Shown here in pieces: positions 1-7,963 of a stretch of 35,313 nt of DNA (position 1 is its first letter; every line of letters begins with the position of its first letter). The notes under the pieces are model-generated. The model was given only the letters and a program-made list of their open reading frames with translations. It had not been told where the DNA came from and did no database searches. The stretch comes from an uncultured Solimonas sp. (GTDB lineage: Bacteria > Pseudomonadota > Gammaproteobacteria > Nevskiales > Nevskiaceae). Both the position numbers and the translations under genes were made by a program. The stretch is from assembly GCA_946478985.1 (NCBI GenBank), contig CAMLDZ010000021.1:1-35313 (forward strand), written 5' to 3'.

Positions 1-1975
1 TCATGCGCGCCGCCATCTCGTGCGAGAAGTGGCGGATCATCGTGAAGAAGCGCAGCCGCAGGTCTTCCGGGCGCAGGCTTTCGAGCAGCTTGATCAGCGC
101 CGGCTCGTCTTCCGGCAGGATCGGCCGCACGCGGTAACGGGCGCCGTCGCGCAGCACAAGGGTGTGGCGCAGCTGTTCCGGGTACGGCGGCAGGATCAGC
201 CGCAGCGCGGCCGGCGGCGGATTGGCATCGAGCTCGATTTCGGCCGCGGCGTCGCGCCGCAGGATGCCCTGCGGGTCCGGCCGCAGGCTCATGCGCAGCG
301 ACGACACCGCCGGCTGGTCGAGCGCCAGCTGGGCCAGCGCCAGCAGCTCGCGCGCCAGCACCGCCTGGATCGCCGGCGTCAGCGAAATCTGCATGGCCTC
401 GATCATCCGCTGCACCAGCAGCGGGTCCAGCGGCGGGAAGGCGATGGCGGTGGCCGAGTGCAGCAGGGTGCCGTAGGTGGTGACGTCGAGATAGCTGCCC
501 AGTTCGTGGTGGCGGCGGATGCGCAGCTCGAAGCGTCCGCCGATCGCCGTGCCGCCGAGCGGCGCGATACCGTAGTCGTCGAGCACGCGATGCACGGCGT
601 CCTGGCTCAGCGCGCGATCGTCGCCGGCCAGCGCCGCCAGCAACTCCAGATGGGCGTCGCCCTGATGGAAGTCGCGCCGCTCGCGGTGCGGCGGTGTCTG
701 CATCAGCAGCTCGCGCGTGCGCTGGTGCAGCCAGCGATAGTGGATGGCGCGCGCCGCGCGGTCGGCGGTGCCGAAGGTATTGAGGCCGGCCTCGCCGGCA
801 CGGCGCATCGCCGGCACCGCGGTCTCCAGCCCGAGCCAGATCGTCACCAGCCGCGGCCCGAGCTGCGCGGCGACCAGGGCCTCGACATACGGCGCGTGTG
901 CGGCTTCCAGCGAGGGGCTGTGCATCAGCAGCAGGTAGTCGAGGCTGTCCCGCGCCAGCAGCAGGCGGCAGACCTCGGCCAGTGTCGCCGGCTCCAGCGA
1001 GCCGATGTCGAGCGCGCCTTCCAGCCGCCGCGCGCGCGTCGCCAGCGTGTGCACCGCGGCAAAGGTTTCGTCGTCGCAGGGCCACAGGCCCAGGCCGTGC
1101 TGCAGCACCGCGTCGACGCCCAGCGCGCACATGCCGGCGCCGTTGCCGAGCGTCAGCACGCGAGCCTCGCGGCGCTCCGGCAGTCGCGCCATCGCCGCCA
1201 GCGCGTCGAACAGGCCGTCGAGGGTCGCGCATTCGACCAGACCCGCGCGCGCGAACGCCGCGCTGCGCACCGGGTCCGGGCCGGACAGACCCTCGCGGCC
1301 GCCGACGCGGCTCTGCAGGACCACCACCGGCTTGAGGCGCGCGCAGGCGCGTGCTGCCGAAATGAACTTGCGGCCGCCGCGGATGCGGCCGACCTGCAGG
1401 ATCACCGCGCGGGTCGCCGGGTCCAGCGCCGCCGCGTCGAGGCAGTCGGCGAGATCGACGTCGGCTTCGGCGCCGGTGCTGATCGCCCATGACAGGCCGA
1501 TGCCGCGGCCGATCGCCCAGTCCACCGCGGCGGCGGCGATCGAGCCGGACTGCGTGATCAGCGCGATGCCGCCGCGCTGCGGCACCCGCGCGAAGGCGCC
1601 GGCGGTGAGTCCGCCGGACTGGAAGAAACCGGCGCTGCGCGGGCCGATGAAACGCAGCTGATGCGGGCGTGCCGCCTGCAGCAGCGCGGGCGGCACCGGT
1701 GTGTCGTGTGCCCAGACGATGCCGCGGCAGCCGTTGCGCGCCAGCGTGTCGATCAGCGCGGCGTCGAGCAGCGCGGGGGCGAAAACGACGGCGAGGCGGT
1801 CGTCGTCCGGCTCGGCGGCGAGCGCCTGCATCTCGGCATCGGTGTCGGCCTGCTGCAGCGCGCCGGCGCTGCGTTGCAGCTGCGCGTGCAGGCTGCGCTC
1901 GGCCGGCGTCAGCGGTGCGCCGATCAGCAGCGCGCGGCGGCTGCCGAGCAGACGGGCGAGGTTCTGAGCGCTCAT
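1..1975 (-). CDS. Pat/PatZ-like protein lysine acetyltransferase, 3' end cut by window
   Basis: The first 658 residues are visible; the frame is open at the left edge, so the C-terminus is missing. Domain order matches the PatZ/YfiQ family: a CoA-binding Rossmann part (about 1-130), a succinyl-CoA-ligase-like part beginning near LITQSGSIAAAAVDW (about 137), a second ligase segment with TLGNGAGMCALGVDAV, an ATP-grasp-like part (about 445-600), and the beginning of a GNAT domain (YRVRPILPEDEPALIKLL, from about 612). In this family the GNAT domain transfers acetyl from acetyl-CoA to lysines of target proteins such as acetyl-CoA synthetase, while the ligase-like part is regulatory. The ATP-grasp part looks short: motif DDYGIAPLGG is followed almost at once by the region that in E. 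coli PatZ lies some 70 residues further on, as recalled from memory. The start is the ATG 9 bp after the deacetylase stop, so the two are probably cotranscribed. An NDP-forming acyl-CoA synthetase fused to GNAT is the alternative name for the same architecture. Confidence 0.82.
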   Translation of the reverse strand, partial: MSAQNLARLLGSRRALLIGAPLTPAERSLHAQLQRSAGALQQADTDAEMQALAAEPDDDRLAVVFAPALLDAALIDTLARNGCRGIVWAHDTPVPPALLQAARPHQLRFIGPRSAGFFQSGGLTAGAFARVPQRGGIALITQSGSIAAAAVDWAIGRGIGLSWAISTGAEADVDLADCLDAAALDPATRAVILQVGRIRGGRKFISAARACARLKPVVVLQSRVGGREGLSGPDPVRSAAFARAGLVECATLDGLFDALAAMARLPERREARVLTLGNGAGMCALGVDAVLQHGLGLWPCDDETFAAVHTLATRARRLEGALDIGSLEPATLAEVCRLLLARDSLDYLLLMHSPSLEAAHAPYVEALVAAQLGPRLVTIWLGLETAVPAMRRAGEAGLNTFGTADRAARAIHYRWLHQRTRELLMQTPPHRERRDFHQGDAHLELLAALAGDDRALSQDAVHRVLDDYGIAPLGGTAIGGRFELRIRRHHELGSYLDVTTYGTLLHSATAIAFPPLDPLLVQRMIEAMQISLTPAIQAVLARELLALAQLALDQPAVSSLRMSLRPDPQGILRRDAAAEIELDANPPPAALRLILPPYPEQLRHTLVLRDGARYRVRPILPEDEPALIKLLESLRPEDLRLRFFTMIRHFSHEMAARM

Positions 1976-1984
1976 CGCCGCGGC

Positions 1985-2908
1985 TCAGGCGCCGATGAAA
2001 GGCCGCACGAACGACTCCACCGAGCTGGCCAGCGCATAGGTGTCGTAGCCGCCTTCGAGCATGGCGATCACGCGTTCCTCGCAATGCTCGGCGGCGAAGT
2101 CGCGGATCTGCTTGCCTACCCAGTAGTAGTCGTCGTCACTCAGGCGCAGGCCGGCCAGCGGATCGCGCATGTGCGCGTCGAAGCCGGCCGAGACGAACAG
2201 CATCTGCGGATCGAACTCGGCGAGCGCCGGCAGCCATTGCTCGCTGATCGCGGCGCGGAATTCGGCGCTGCCGGCGCCTTCGGCCAGCGGCACGTCGATC
2301 AGCCCCGGCGCATCCGGATCGCCGGCCCAGTCCGGATACAGCGGGTACTGGTAGGTCGAGCACAGCAGCACACGCGGCTCGGCGCGGAAGATGTCGGCGG
2401 TGCCGTTGCCGTAGTGGACGTCGAAGTCGAGGATCGCCACGCGCGGGATGCCGCGCGCCAGCGCCTCGGCGGCGGCCACCGCGATGTTGTTGAAGAAGCA
2501 GAAGCCCATCGCACGGTGGCGTTCGGCATGGTGGCCGGGCGGGCGCACATTGCAGAACACGAAGCCGGCCTGCTTCTGCAGCACCAGGTCCACCGCGGCG
2601 ATGCCGGCGCCGGCGGCGTGCAGCGCCGCCTGCGCGGTGTAGGCGTTCATCGAGGTGTCGGGGTCGATGCGCACCAGCCCCTCGGCCGGCCGCGTGCGCA
2701 GCACCGCTTCGACATGGTCTGCCTCGTGCACGCGCAGCAGCGCCTCGACCGAGGCTTCCGGCGCCTCGAAGCGTTGCAGGAACAGATCGACGCCGGTGAT
2801 GCGCATGCGGTCCTCGATCGCCCACAGCCGCTCCGGCGACTCCGGGTGGCCGGGGTCCATCTGGTGACGGGCGCAGATCGGGTGGGAAATCCAGTACGAG
2901 GTCAGCAC
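1985..2908 (-). CDS. Histone deacetylase family protein (HdaH/AcuC-like lysine deacetylase)
   Basis: Zinc-dependent deacetylase fold covering the full family length of about 307 residues. Visible motifs are GHPESPERL near the N-terminus, the catalytic histidine pair in RPPGHHAERHRAMGF, the zinc ligands Asp and His in ILDFDVHYGNGT, the third zinc ligand Asp in SAGFDAHMRDPLAGL, and EGGYD near the C-terminus. The enzyme should remove acetyl from lysine or a small amide such as a polyamine or acetoin-pathway substrate; the exact substrate cannot be read from sequence. I prefer a GTG start at 2908 (VLTSYWISHP), because homologues begin near this point; an ATG at 2956 in the same frame would add 16 residues without recognisable family sequence. 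It lies directly upstream of the PatZ-like gene on the same strand, which suggests an acetylation/deacetylation pair. It is divergent from ldhA. Confidence 0.88.
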   Translation of the reverse strand: MLTSYWISHPICARHQMDPGHPESPERLWAIEDRMRITGVDLFLQRFEAPEASVEALLRVHEADHVEAVLRTRPAEGLVRIDPDTSMNAYTAQAALHAAGAGIAAVDLVLQKQAGFVFCNVRPPGHHAERHRAMGFCFFNNIAVAAAEALARGIPRVAILDFDVHYGNGTADIFRAEPRVLLCSTYQYPLYPDWAGDPDAPGLIDVPLAEGAGSAEFRAAISEQWLPALAEFDPQMLFVSAGFDAHMRDPLAGLRLSDDDYYWVGKQIRDFAAEHCEERVIAMLEGGYDTYALASSVESFVRPFIGA

Positions 2909-3045
2909 GCGGGCTCCAGCGGCTTCAGCGATCGGCAGCCTAAGGGGGCAGGCCATGATGGCCTTTGACCGGCATCAATAAAAGCGCCTTGCGGTGTGCA
3001 CGCACTGCGCCGAGCATGGCATTCGGATTGTCGCGCGGGGCGCCG

Positions 3046-4047
3046 ATGCGGATCGCGATCTTCAGCAGCAAGCCTTACGACCGCCGTTTCCTCGGCGCCG
3101 CCAACGCCGGGCACGGCCATGAATTGCTGTTCCTGGAGCCGCGGCTGACGGCGGCGACGGCGCCGCTGGCGGGCGACGCGGCCGCGGTCTGCGGTTTCGT
3201 CAACGATCAGTTCGATGCCGAGGTGCTTGGCCTGCTGGCGGCGCAGGGCACGCGGCTGATCGCGCTGCGCTCGGCGGGCTTCAACCACGTCGATCTGGTC
3301 GCCGCCGCGCGCTTGCAGCTGTGCGTGGTGCGGGTGCCGGCCTACTCGCCGCATGCGGTCGCCGAGCACGCGCTGGCGCTGATCCTGGCGCTCAACCGCC
3401 GCATCGTCCGTGCCCACAACCGTGTCCGCGACGGCAACTTCGCGCTCGACGGCCTGGTCGGCTTCGATCTCTGCGGCAAGACCGTCGGCGTGGTCGGCAC
3501 CGGCGCGATCGGCAGCGTGTTCGCGCGGATCATGCACGGCCTGGGCTGCCGCGTGCTGGCCTGCGATCCGCAGCCGGCGGCGGCGCTCGACGGCGTCGTC
3601 GATTACGTGGAGATGGATGAGCTGCTGCAGCGCGCCGACATCGTCTCGCTGCATTGCCCGCTGACGCCGGCGACGCGGCACCTGATCGACTCAGCGTCGC
3701 TGGCGCGGATGCGTGCGGGCGTGATGCTGATCAATACCAGCCGCGGCGGACTGGTCGACACCCGCGCAGTGATCCAGGCGCTCAAGCGCGGTCAGCTCGG
3801 CTACCTGGGACTGGACGTCTACGAGGAGGAGCAGCAGCTGTTCTTCGAGGACCTGTCCGGCGGCGTGATCCAGGACGACGTCTTCACGCGGCTGCTGACT
3901 TTTCCCAACGTGCTGATCACCGGGCATCAGGGCTTCTTTACCGCGGAGGCGCTGCGCGCGATCGCCGAGACCACGCTGTGCAACGTCAGCAGCTTCGAAT
4001 CCGGCATGGGGCCGATGCACCGTGTCGACCTCGGCGGCGTGCCCTGA
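3046..4047 (+). CDS. ldhA: D-lactate dehydrogenase (fermentative, NAD-dependent)
   Basis: D-2-hydroxyacid dehydrogenase of 333 residues that reduces pyruvate to D-lactate with NADH in the cytoplasm. Many segments match E. coli LdhA from memory: [16 protein letters not shown] at the start, [25 protein letters not shown], the NAD-binding [58 protein letters not shown], the [11 protein letters not shown] insert and the catalytic His in [14 protein letters not shown]. Other family members lack the FFED...VIQDDVF segment, so the LdhA assignment is firm. The chosen ATG at 3046 aligns with the E. coli start; an in-frame ATG at 2965 would add 27 unlikely residues. It stands alone, divergent from the deacetylase gene and convergent with the quinone reductase gene. 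Confidence 0.93.
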   Translation: MRIAIFSSKPYDRRFLGAANAGHGHELLFLEPRLTAATAPLAGDAAAVCGFVNDQFDAEVLGLLAAQGTRLIALRSAGFNHVDLVAAARLQLCVVRVPAYSPHAVAEHALALILALNRRIVRAHNRVRDGNFALDGLVGFDLCGKTVGVVGTGAIGSVFARIMHGLGCRVLACDPQPAAALDGVVDYVEMDELLQRADIVSLHCPLTPATRHLIDSASLARMRAGVMLINTSRGGLVDTRAVIQALKRGQLGYLGLDVYEEEQQLFFEDLSGGVIQDDVFTRLLTFPNVLITGHQGFFTAEALRAIAETTLCNVSSFESGMGPMHRVDLGGVP

Positions 4048-4077
4048 CACGGCGGCGCGCGCTGAACGTGCCGGGCT

Positions 4078-4650
4078 TCACAGCCCGCGCGCGCCCCAGC
4101 TCTTGAGTGCGGCGACCCAGTCGTCGAGCTTGTCGCTGTCGCCGACCTTGCCGATCAGCGTGGTGCGCACAGGGCCGATGCCGGTGAAGCGCAGGATGCT
4201 GCGGACCATGCCGCGCACGCCGTGGGCGAAGAAGAACAGCCGGTACCAGAACGCCGGCATGCCCATGGTCACCACCACGTGCGCGGAACGGCCCCTGAGG
4301 CGCTTGCCGCCGCCGCGGCCTTCGTCGATCGCAAAGCCAGGGCGCAGCACCTGTTCGAAGAAGGCCTTCAGCGCCGCCGGCATGCTGCCGAGCCACAGCG
4401 GATGGACGATCAGCAGCTGGTTGCACCAGCTGATCGCCTCCTGCGCCTGGCGCACCGCGTCCGGCAGCGCCGCGCTGCGCCATTGCGCCTGGCTCTGCAG
4501 CGGCGCGATGCCGAGATCGGCGATGCGCAGCAGGCAGACCTCGTGGCCGGCTTCGCGGGCGCCGTCGGCATAGGCCTGCGCGAGCGCATGGACCAGCCGC
4601 GTCGGATCGGGGTCCGGGTGGCCGTCGATGATGGTGATGCGCCGGTTCAT
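4078..4650 (-). CDS. Flavodoxin-fold NAD(P)H dehydrogenase (quinone)
   Basis: Protein of 190 residues of the Flavodoxin_2 family, which contains NAD(P)H:quinone oxidoreductases, MdaB and the KefF type of K+ efflux regulators. It opens with the strand-loop RRITIIDGHPDPDPTRLVHA, which holds the FMN phosphate-binding loop. It continues with NQLLIVHPLWLGSMPAALKA, the typical flavodoxin segment W-L-P-A-LK-F, then FFEQVLRPGF and a VVVTMGMPAFWYR strand. The enzyme probably reduces quinones or similar acceptors by two electrons using NAD(P)H. The ATG at 4650 places the first strand immediately after the start; an in-frame ATG at 4674 would add eight residues. It is convergent with ldhA (30 bp between the stops). 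No neighbour indicates a specific substrate. Confidence 0.8.
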   Translation of the reverse strand: MNRRITIIDGHPDPDPTRLVHALAQAYADGAREAGHEVCLLRIADLGIAPLQSQAQWRSAALPDAVRQAQEAISWCNQLLIVHPLWLGSMPAALKAFFEQVLRPGFAIDEGRGGGKRLRGRSAHVVVTMGMPAFWYRLFFFAHGVRGMVRSILRFTGIGPVRTTLIGKVGDSDKLDDWVAALKSWGARGL

Positions 4651-4735
4651 GCGGTTCCCCGTGGACAAGGGCAACAGCTTCGGCGATGGCGGGCGTGCCG
4701 GCCTTGACGGCGGTCAAGCCGGCGCCAGGCATGCA

Positions 4736-4768
4736 AACGCCCCGTCGCGGCGGCCGCGACGGGGCGTT
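4736..4768 (-). terminator. Strong hairpin downstream of bamD
   Basis: A perfect 15-bp inverted repeat (AACGCCCCGTCGCGG pairing with its complement) around a 3-nt loop lies 32 bp after the bamD stop. On the minus strand the stem is followed by only a short T stretch, so it is a rho-independent terminator with a weak tail, or an RNA-stabilising hairpin. Confidence 0.75.
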
Positions 4769-4800
4769 GTGGACCTCAAGCCGTATCCGGCTCGGAAGGC

Positions 4801-5730
4801 TCAGCCCGGCGTGTTGGTCGAGCTCGGTTCCTGCGGCGCGTCGGGCGCCGGGTCCGGGATTGGCGCCGACGGCGGCGCCAGCGGCGGCGGGACGTCGCTG
4901 GCCGGGGCGGCGGCCGGCTTGGCGGTCGGCTGGTCGGCCGGCTGCACGGTGGCGCCCACCTTGGCCGGGTCGGTGTAGGCGGTCAGCAGCTTGCGCGCGT
5001 CGTCGGCCTGGCCGTCGAGCTTGAGCTCGCGGTAGGACTTTTCGAGCTGGCGCAGTGCGTCCAGCGTCGCCGGTGCGCCCGGGAACTGCGAGACGATCTG
5101 TTCGGCGCGCTTGCTGGCGGCGACATAGGCGCCGCGGCTCATGTAGAAATCGACCACGGACAGCTCGTGCGCGGCGATGCGGTTGCGCAGGTCGATCATC
5201 CGCTGGCGCGCGTCGCCGAGGTACTTGCTGCTCGGGTACTTCTGGATCAGCAGGGCGAAATCGTCGAACGAACGGCGCAGGTTGGTGACATCGCGCTTGC
5301 TGACGTCGACGCCGAACAGGGCCTCGAAGCCCTTGTCGCGGTCGAAGTTGACCATGCCCTTGAGGTACTGGACGTAGTCGGCGTTGGGGTGGCGCGGGTA
5401 GTCGCGCAGGAAGTGATCGGCGGCGCTGATCGCGTCCTCGGGGTTGTAGCTGCGGTACTCGGCGTAGACACGCTCCAGCTCGCCCTGGATCGCGTAATCG
5501 GTGAACGGGAAGCGCGTCTTGAGCGTGTTGTAGCGCGTCACGGCGCCGCCGAACTCGCCAGAATCGAGCGCTTCGCGCGCAGCCCGGTACAATTCCGCCG
5601 CCAGCGCGCGCTGCTCGGCCGGCGCCATCTGCGATGCCTTGAGTAATTCCTTGGCTTCCTTCTCGGACTTGGAAGCGCAGGCCGAAAGGCCGGCGATGAG
5701 CAGCACCGCGGCGACGATCTTGAGTTTCAT
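4801..5730 (-). CDS. bamD: Outer membrane protein assembly factor BamD (lipoprotein)
   Basis: BamD (ComL/YfiO) is the essential lipoprotein partner of BamA that helps insert beta-barrel proteins into the outer membrane from the periplasmic side. The 309-residue product starts with a lipoprotein signal, MKLKIVAAVLLIAGLSAC, with lipobox LSAC and Cys18 as the lipidated residue. Tetratricopeptide-type helices follow, with family segments such as AAELYRAAREALDSGEFGGA, FPFTDYAIQGELERVYAEY, DHFLRDYPRHPNADYVQYLKG and the conserved DLLNLRNRIA-like DLRNRIAAHEL region. The last 60 residues are a Pro/Ala-rich tail, longer than in E. coli BamD (about 245 residues). It is divergent from rluD across 40 bp, an arrangement common in gammaproteobacteria, which supports both assignments. 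Confidence 0.93.
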   Translation of the reverse strand: MKLKIVAAVLLIAGLSACASKSEKEAKELLKASQMAPAEQRALAAELYRAAREALDSGEFGGAVTRYNTLKTRFPFTDYAIQGELERVYAEYRSYNPEDAISAADHFLRDYPRHPNADYVQYLKGMVNFDRDKGFEALFGVDVSKRDVTNLRRSFDDFALLIQKYPSSKYLGDARQRMIDLRNRIAAHELSVVDFYMSRGAYVAASKRAEQIVSQFPGAPATLDALRQLEKSYRELKLDGQADDARKLLTAYTDPAKVGATVQPADQPTAKPAAAPASDVPPPLAPPSAPIPDPAPDAPQEPSSTNTPG

Positions 5731-5752
5731 GAAGTTTTAAGCACCCTACGAG

Positions 5753-5765
5753 TTTCGCGAGTATA
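5753..5765 (-). promoter_or_regulatory. Possible -10 element of the bamD promoter
   Basis: On the minus strand TATACT lies at 5765-5760, about 30 bp before the bamD start. It would place transcription initiation near 5753, in the 40-bp bamD/rluD gap. I see no good -35 hexamer at the right distance, so this is tentative. Confidence 0.3.
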
Positions 5766-5770
5766 GCCTG

Positions 5771-6757
5771 ATGACATCCGAGCAGCCGGACGTAGATGAC
5801 CTTGCCTTGAGCGCGGAGGTTCCGGAGCGCCTGGCCGGGGCGCGGCTGGACGCCGCCTGCGCCAAGCTGTTCGACGCCTATTCGCGGGCGCGGCTGCAGC
5901 AGTGGATCGACGCCGGGCGGGTCCGCGTCAACGGCGTCACCGCGGTGCGCGGCCGTGATCCGGTCGAGGCCGGCGACCGCGTCGAGGTCGACGCCGAGCC
6001 GGAGCTCGACACCCGCGTGCAGGCCCAGGACATCGGCTTGCAGATCGTCCATGCCGATGCCTCGATCGCCATCATCAACAAGCCGGCCGGCCTGACCGTG
6101 CACCCCGGCGCCGGCCAGCGCGACCAGACGCTGCAGAACGCCCTGCTGCATCATTTCCCGCAGACCGCGGCGGTGCCGCGCGCCGGCATCGTCCACCGTC
6201 TCGACAAGGACACCTCGGGCCTGCTGGTGGTGGCGCTGACGCTGAGCGCGCACAACAAGCTGGTGGCGGAGCTGAGCCGCCGCGAGTTCGGCCGCGAGTA
6301 CGACGCCATCGTCCAGGGCACCTTCATCGCCGGCGGCACCATCGAGGCGCCGATCGGCCGCCATCCGCGCGAGCGCCTGAAGATGGCCGTGATCGACGAC
6401 GGTCGCCCGGCCGTCACGCACTACCGCGTGCAGGAGCGCTTTGCCCAGCATGCGCACCTGCGCGTGCGCCTGGAGACCGGCCGTACCCACCAGATCCGCG
6501 TCCATCTGGCGCATCTGCGCAAGCCCATCGTCGGCGATTTCCTCTACGGCGGACCGATGCGCGGCTCCGGCCTGCCAGTGGAGTTGCGCGAGACGCTGAA
6601 GGCCTTCCCGCGGCAGGCGCTGCACGCGCGCGATCTGGAGGTCACGCACCCCCGGACCGGCAAGCGCATGCAATGGGTCGCCGAACCGCCTGAGGACATG
6701 CAGAAGCTGCTGCGCATGCTGCGCGCGCACGCCGCGGCGGAAGAAGCCAGGCAGTGA
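5771..6757 (+). CDS. rluD: 23S rRNA pseudouridine(1911/1915/1917) synthase
   Basis: RluD isomerises three uridines in helix 69 of 23S rRNA to pseudouridine, which is needed for normal ribosome assembly. The 328-residue protein has an N-terminal S4 RNA-binding domain (about 17-80, with RLDAACAKLF and RLQQWIDAGRVRVNG) and then the RluA-type catalytic domain. The signature GIVHRLDKDTSGLLVVA is present and contains the catalytic Asp145. INKPAGLTVHPGAG and the C-terminal LETGRTHQIRVHLAHLRKPI are also typical. The length equals that of E. coli RluD (326). The start follows the bamD divergent gap directly. Its stop overlaps the GTG start of pgeF by 4 bp (GTGA), so the two are translationally coupled. 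Confidence 0.94.
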   Translation: MTSEQPDVDDLALSAEVPERLAGARLDAACAKLFDAYSRARLQQWIDAGRVRVNGVTAVRGRDPVEAGDRVEVDAEPELDTRVQAQDIGLQIVHADASIAIINKPAGLTVHPGAGQRDQTLQNALLHHFPQTAAVPRAGIVHRLDKDTSGLLVVALTLSAHNKLVAELSRREFGREYDAIVQGTFIAGGTIEAPIGRHPRERLKMAVIDDGRPAVTHYRVQERFAQHAHLRVRLETGRTHQIRVHLAHLRKPIVGDFLYGGPMRGSGLPVELRETLKAFPRQALHARDLEVTHPRTGKRMQWVAEPPEDMQKLLRMLRAHAAAEEARQ

Positions 6758-7542
6758 TCGGCTGGCTCGCCGCCGACTGGCCGGCGCCGCCGGGTGTCCG
6801 CGCCGGGCAGACGCTGCGCAGCGGCGGCCTGCTCGGCGGCATGTCCGACGGTGTCCATGCCGCGCTCAATCTGGGCAGCAATACCCGCGATGACCCGGCC
6901 GCCGTGGCGGCCAATCGCGCGCTGCTGCGCGAGGCGCGGCAGCTGCCGTGCGAGCCGGCCTGGCTGCGCCAGGTGCACGGCACCACGGTCGTCGACGCCG
7001 CCACGGTCGCCGAAGGCAGCGCCCCGGCCGCCGACGCCGCGCAGACCGATGAGGCCGGCGTGGTCTGCGCGGTGCTGACCGCGGACTGCCTGCCGGTGCT
7101 GTTCTGCAGCGATGACGGCCGCTGGATCGGCGCCGCCCACGCCGGCTGGCGCGGGCTCGCCAATGGCGTGCTGGAGGCGACGCTGCGGCAGGCGCCGCTG
7201 CCGCCGCAGCGGCTGCTGGCCTGGCTCGGCGCGGCGATCGGCCCGGTGCATTTCGAAGTCGGCCCCGAAGTGCGGGAGGCGTTCATGGCCGTCGATGCGG
7301 CGGCCGCCGACGCCTTCACGCGCGGCCGCGGCGATCGATGGCAGGCCGATCTCTACCATCTGGCGCGGCAGCGGCTGGCGCGCGCCGGCCTGAATCGCGT
7401 CTACGGCGGCGGCCTGTGCACCTATGCCGACGCCGCGCGCTTCTATTCGTTCCGTCGCGAACCGGAGACGGGCAGGATGGCGAGTCTGGTCTGGCGCGAG
7501 CCCTCACCCCAACCCCTCTCCCGCAAGCGGGAGAGGGGCTAG
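6754..7542 (+). CDS. pgeF: Purine nucleoside phosphorylase / peptidoglycan editing factor PgeF (YfiH)
   Basis: YfiH/PgeF family enzyme of 262 residues. Members have been described as multifunctional purine nucleoside phosphorylases (DUF152) and, in E. coli, as a factor preventing misincorporation of serine into peptidoglycan. The family's metal-site residues are visible: His75 in WLRQVHGT, Cys112 in LTADCLPVLF and His129 in GAAHAGWRGL. The C-terminal family signature CTYADAARFYSFRRE is intact. It starts at a GTG that overlaps the rluD stop by 4 bp. After the natural end of the fold (MASLVWRE) the last dozen residues, SPQPLSRKRERG, and the stop codon are encoded by a palindromic repeat element, so the native stop seems to have been replaced by repeat sequence. 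Function should be unaffected because the tail lies beyond the fold. Confidence 0.92.
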   Translation: MIGWLAADWPAPPGVRAGQTLRSGGLLGGMSDGVHAALNLGSNTRDDPAAVAANRALLREARQLPCEPAWLRQVHGTTVVDAATVAEGSAPAADAAQTDEAGVVCAVLTADCLPVLFCSDDGRWIGAAHAGWRGLANGVLEATLRQAPLPPQRLLAWLGAAIGPVHFEVGPEVREAFMAVDAAAADAFTRGRGDRWQADLYHLARQRLARAGLNRVYGGGLCTYADAARFYSFRREPETGRMASLVWREPSPQPLSRKRERG

Positions 7543-7601
7543 ATCGCGATGCGTAGGGAGTTCCCCTCTCCCGCTTGCGGGAGAGGGGTCAGGGGTGAGG
7601 G
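7501..7601. repeat. Pair of inverted GC-rich palindromic repeats (REP/BIME-like)
   Basis: Two copies of one element face each other: CCCTCACCCC-AACCCCTCTCCCGC-AA-GCGGGAGAGGGG at 7501-7538, and its reverse-orientation copy at 7563-7601. Each is itself a hairpin with a CCCCTCTCCCGC/GCGGGAGAGGGG stem, and together they form a larger inverted repeat between two convergent coding regions. The first copy encodes the pgeF C-terminus. The second supplies the stop of the minus-strand transporter remnant. They may also act as transcription end points. Confidence 0.9.
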
Positions 7602-7954
7602 TGCGTCAGCCAGCGCGCCGAGCCGAACACCAGCGCCATCGCCGCATAGCCCCAGACGTACGGCCAGGCCGGATGCAGGCTCAGCACGGTGTCGCCGTAA
7701 GCGTACTGATAGCCGTGCATCAGGCCGGTGGCGGACAGCAGGGCGGCGATGCCGCACCAGATCGCCGCGCCGCTGAACTGCCGCTCGATCACCGCGACGG
7801 TTGCCGCCGACAGGATCATCGCCGTGAACACCACGCCTTGTTCCAGCGCGAAGGCGCCGGCGATTGCACAGCGCGGCGACGACGAGGCCGGACAGCGCCG
7901 AATAGCCGCTGCGTGCGCCCAGCCGTCGAGATCACCGCGGACGAATGCGCGCAT
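7589..7954 (-). pseudogene. Remnant of a multi-pass membrane transporter, C-terminal end, frameshifted
   Basis: The reading frame encodes three probable membrane segments, around LEQGVVFTAMILSAATVAVI, AAIWCGIAALLSATGL and WPYVWGYAAMALVFG. It has no credible N-terminal part of its own. Just upstream, near 7870-7910, the neighbouring frame reads SGYSALSGLVVAALC, which continues naturally into IAGAFALEQGVVF of the listed frame, so at least one frameshift has occurred there. The end pattern (HGYQYAYGDTVLSLHPAWPY) resembles the C-terminus of nucleobase permeases of the NCS2 type, but I cannot confirm the family. The stop codon lies in a palindromic repeat. The remaining approximately 300 residues expected for a permease are absent; the DUF3574 gene occupies the upstream side. 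Interpreted as a decayed, deleted gene. Confidence 0.5.
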
Positions 7955-7963
7955 CAGCGGGCC

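Noticed and set aside
20..1492. Long plus-strand open frame of 490 codons
   Set aside because: Arg/Gln/Ala-rich shadow of the PatZ-like gene on the minus strand, without any domain.
1661..2968. Long plus-strand open frame over the deacetylase
   Set aside because: The minus strand shows all catalytic motifs of a zinc deacetylase; the plus frame is low-complexity.
3986..6730. 914-codon minus-strand frame over bamD, rluD and the reductase
   Set aside because: It covers several well supported genes on both strands; composition is typical of GC-rich antisense frames.
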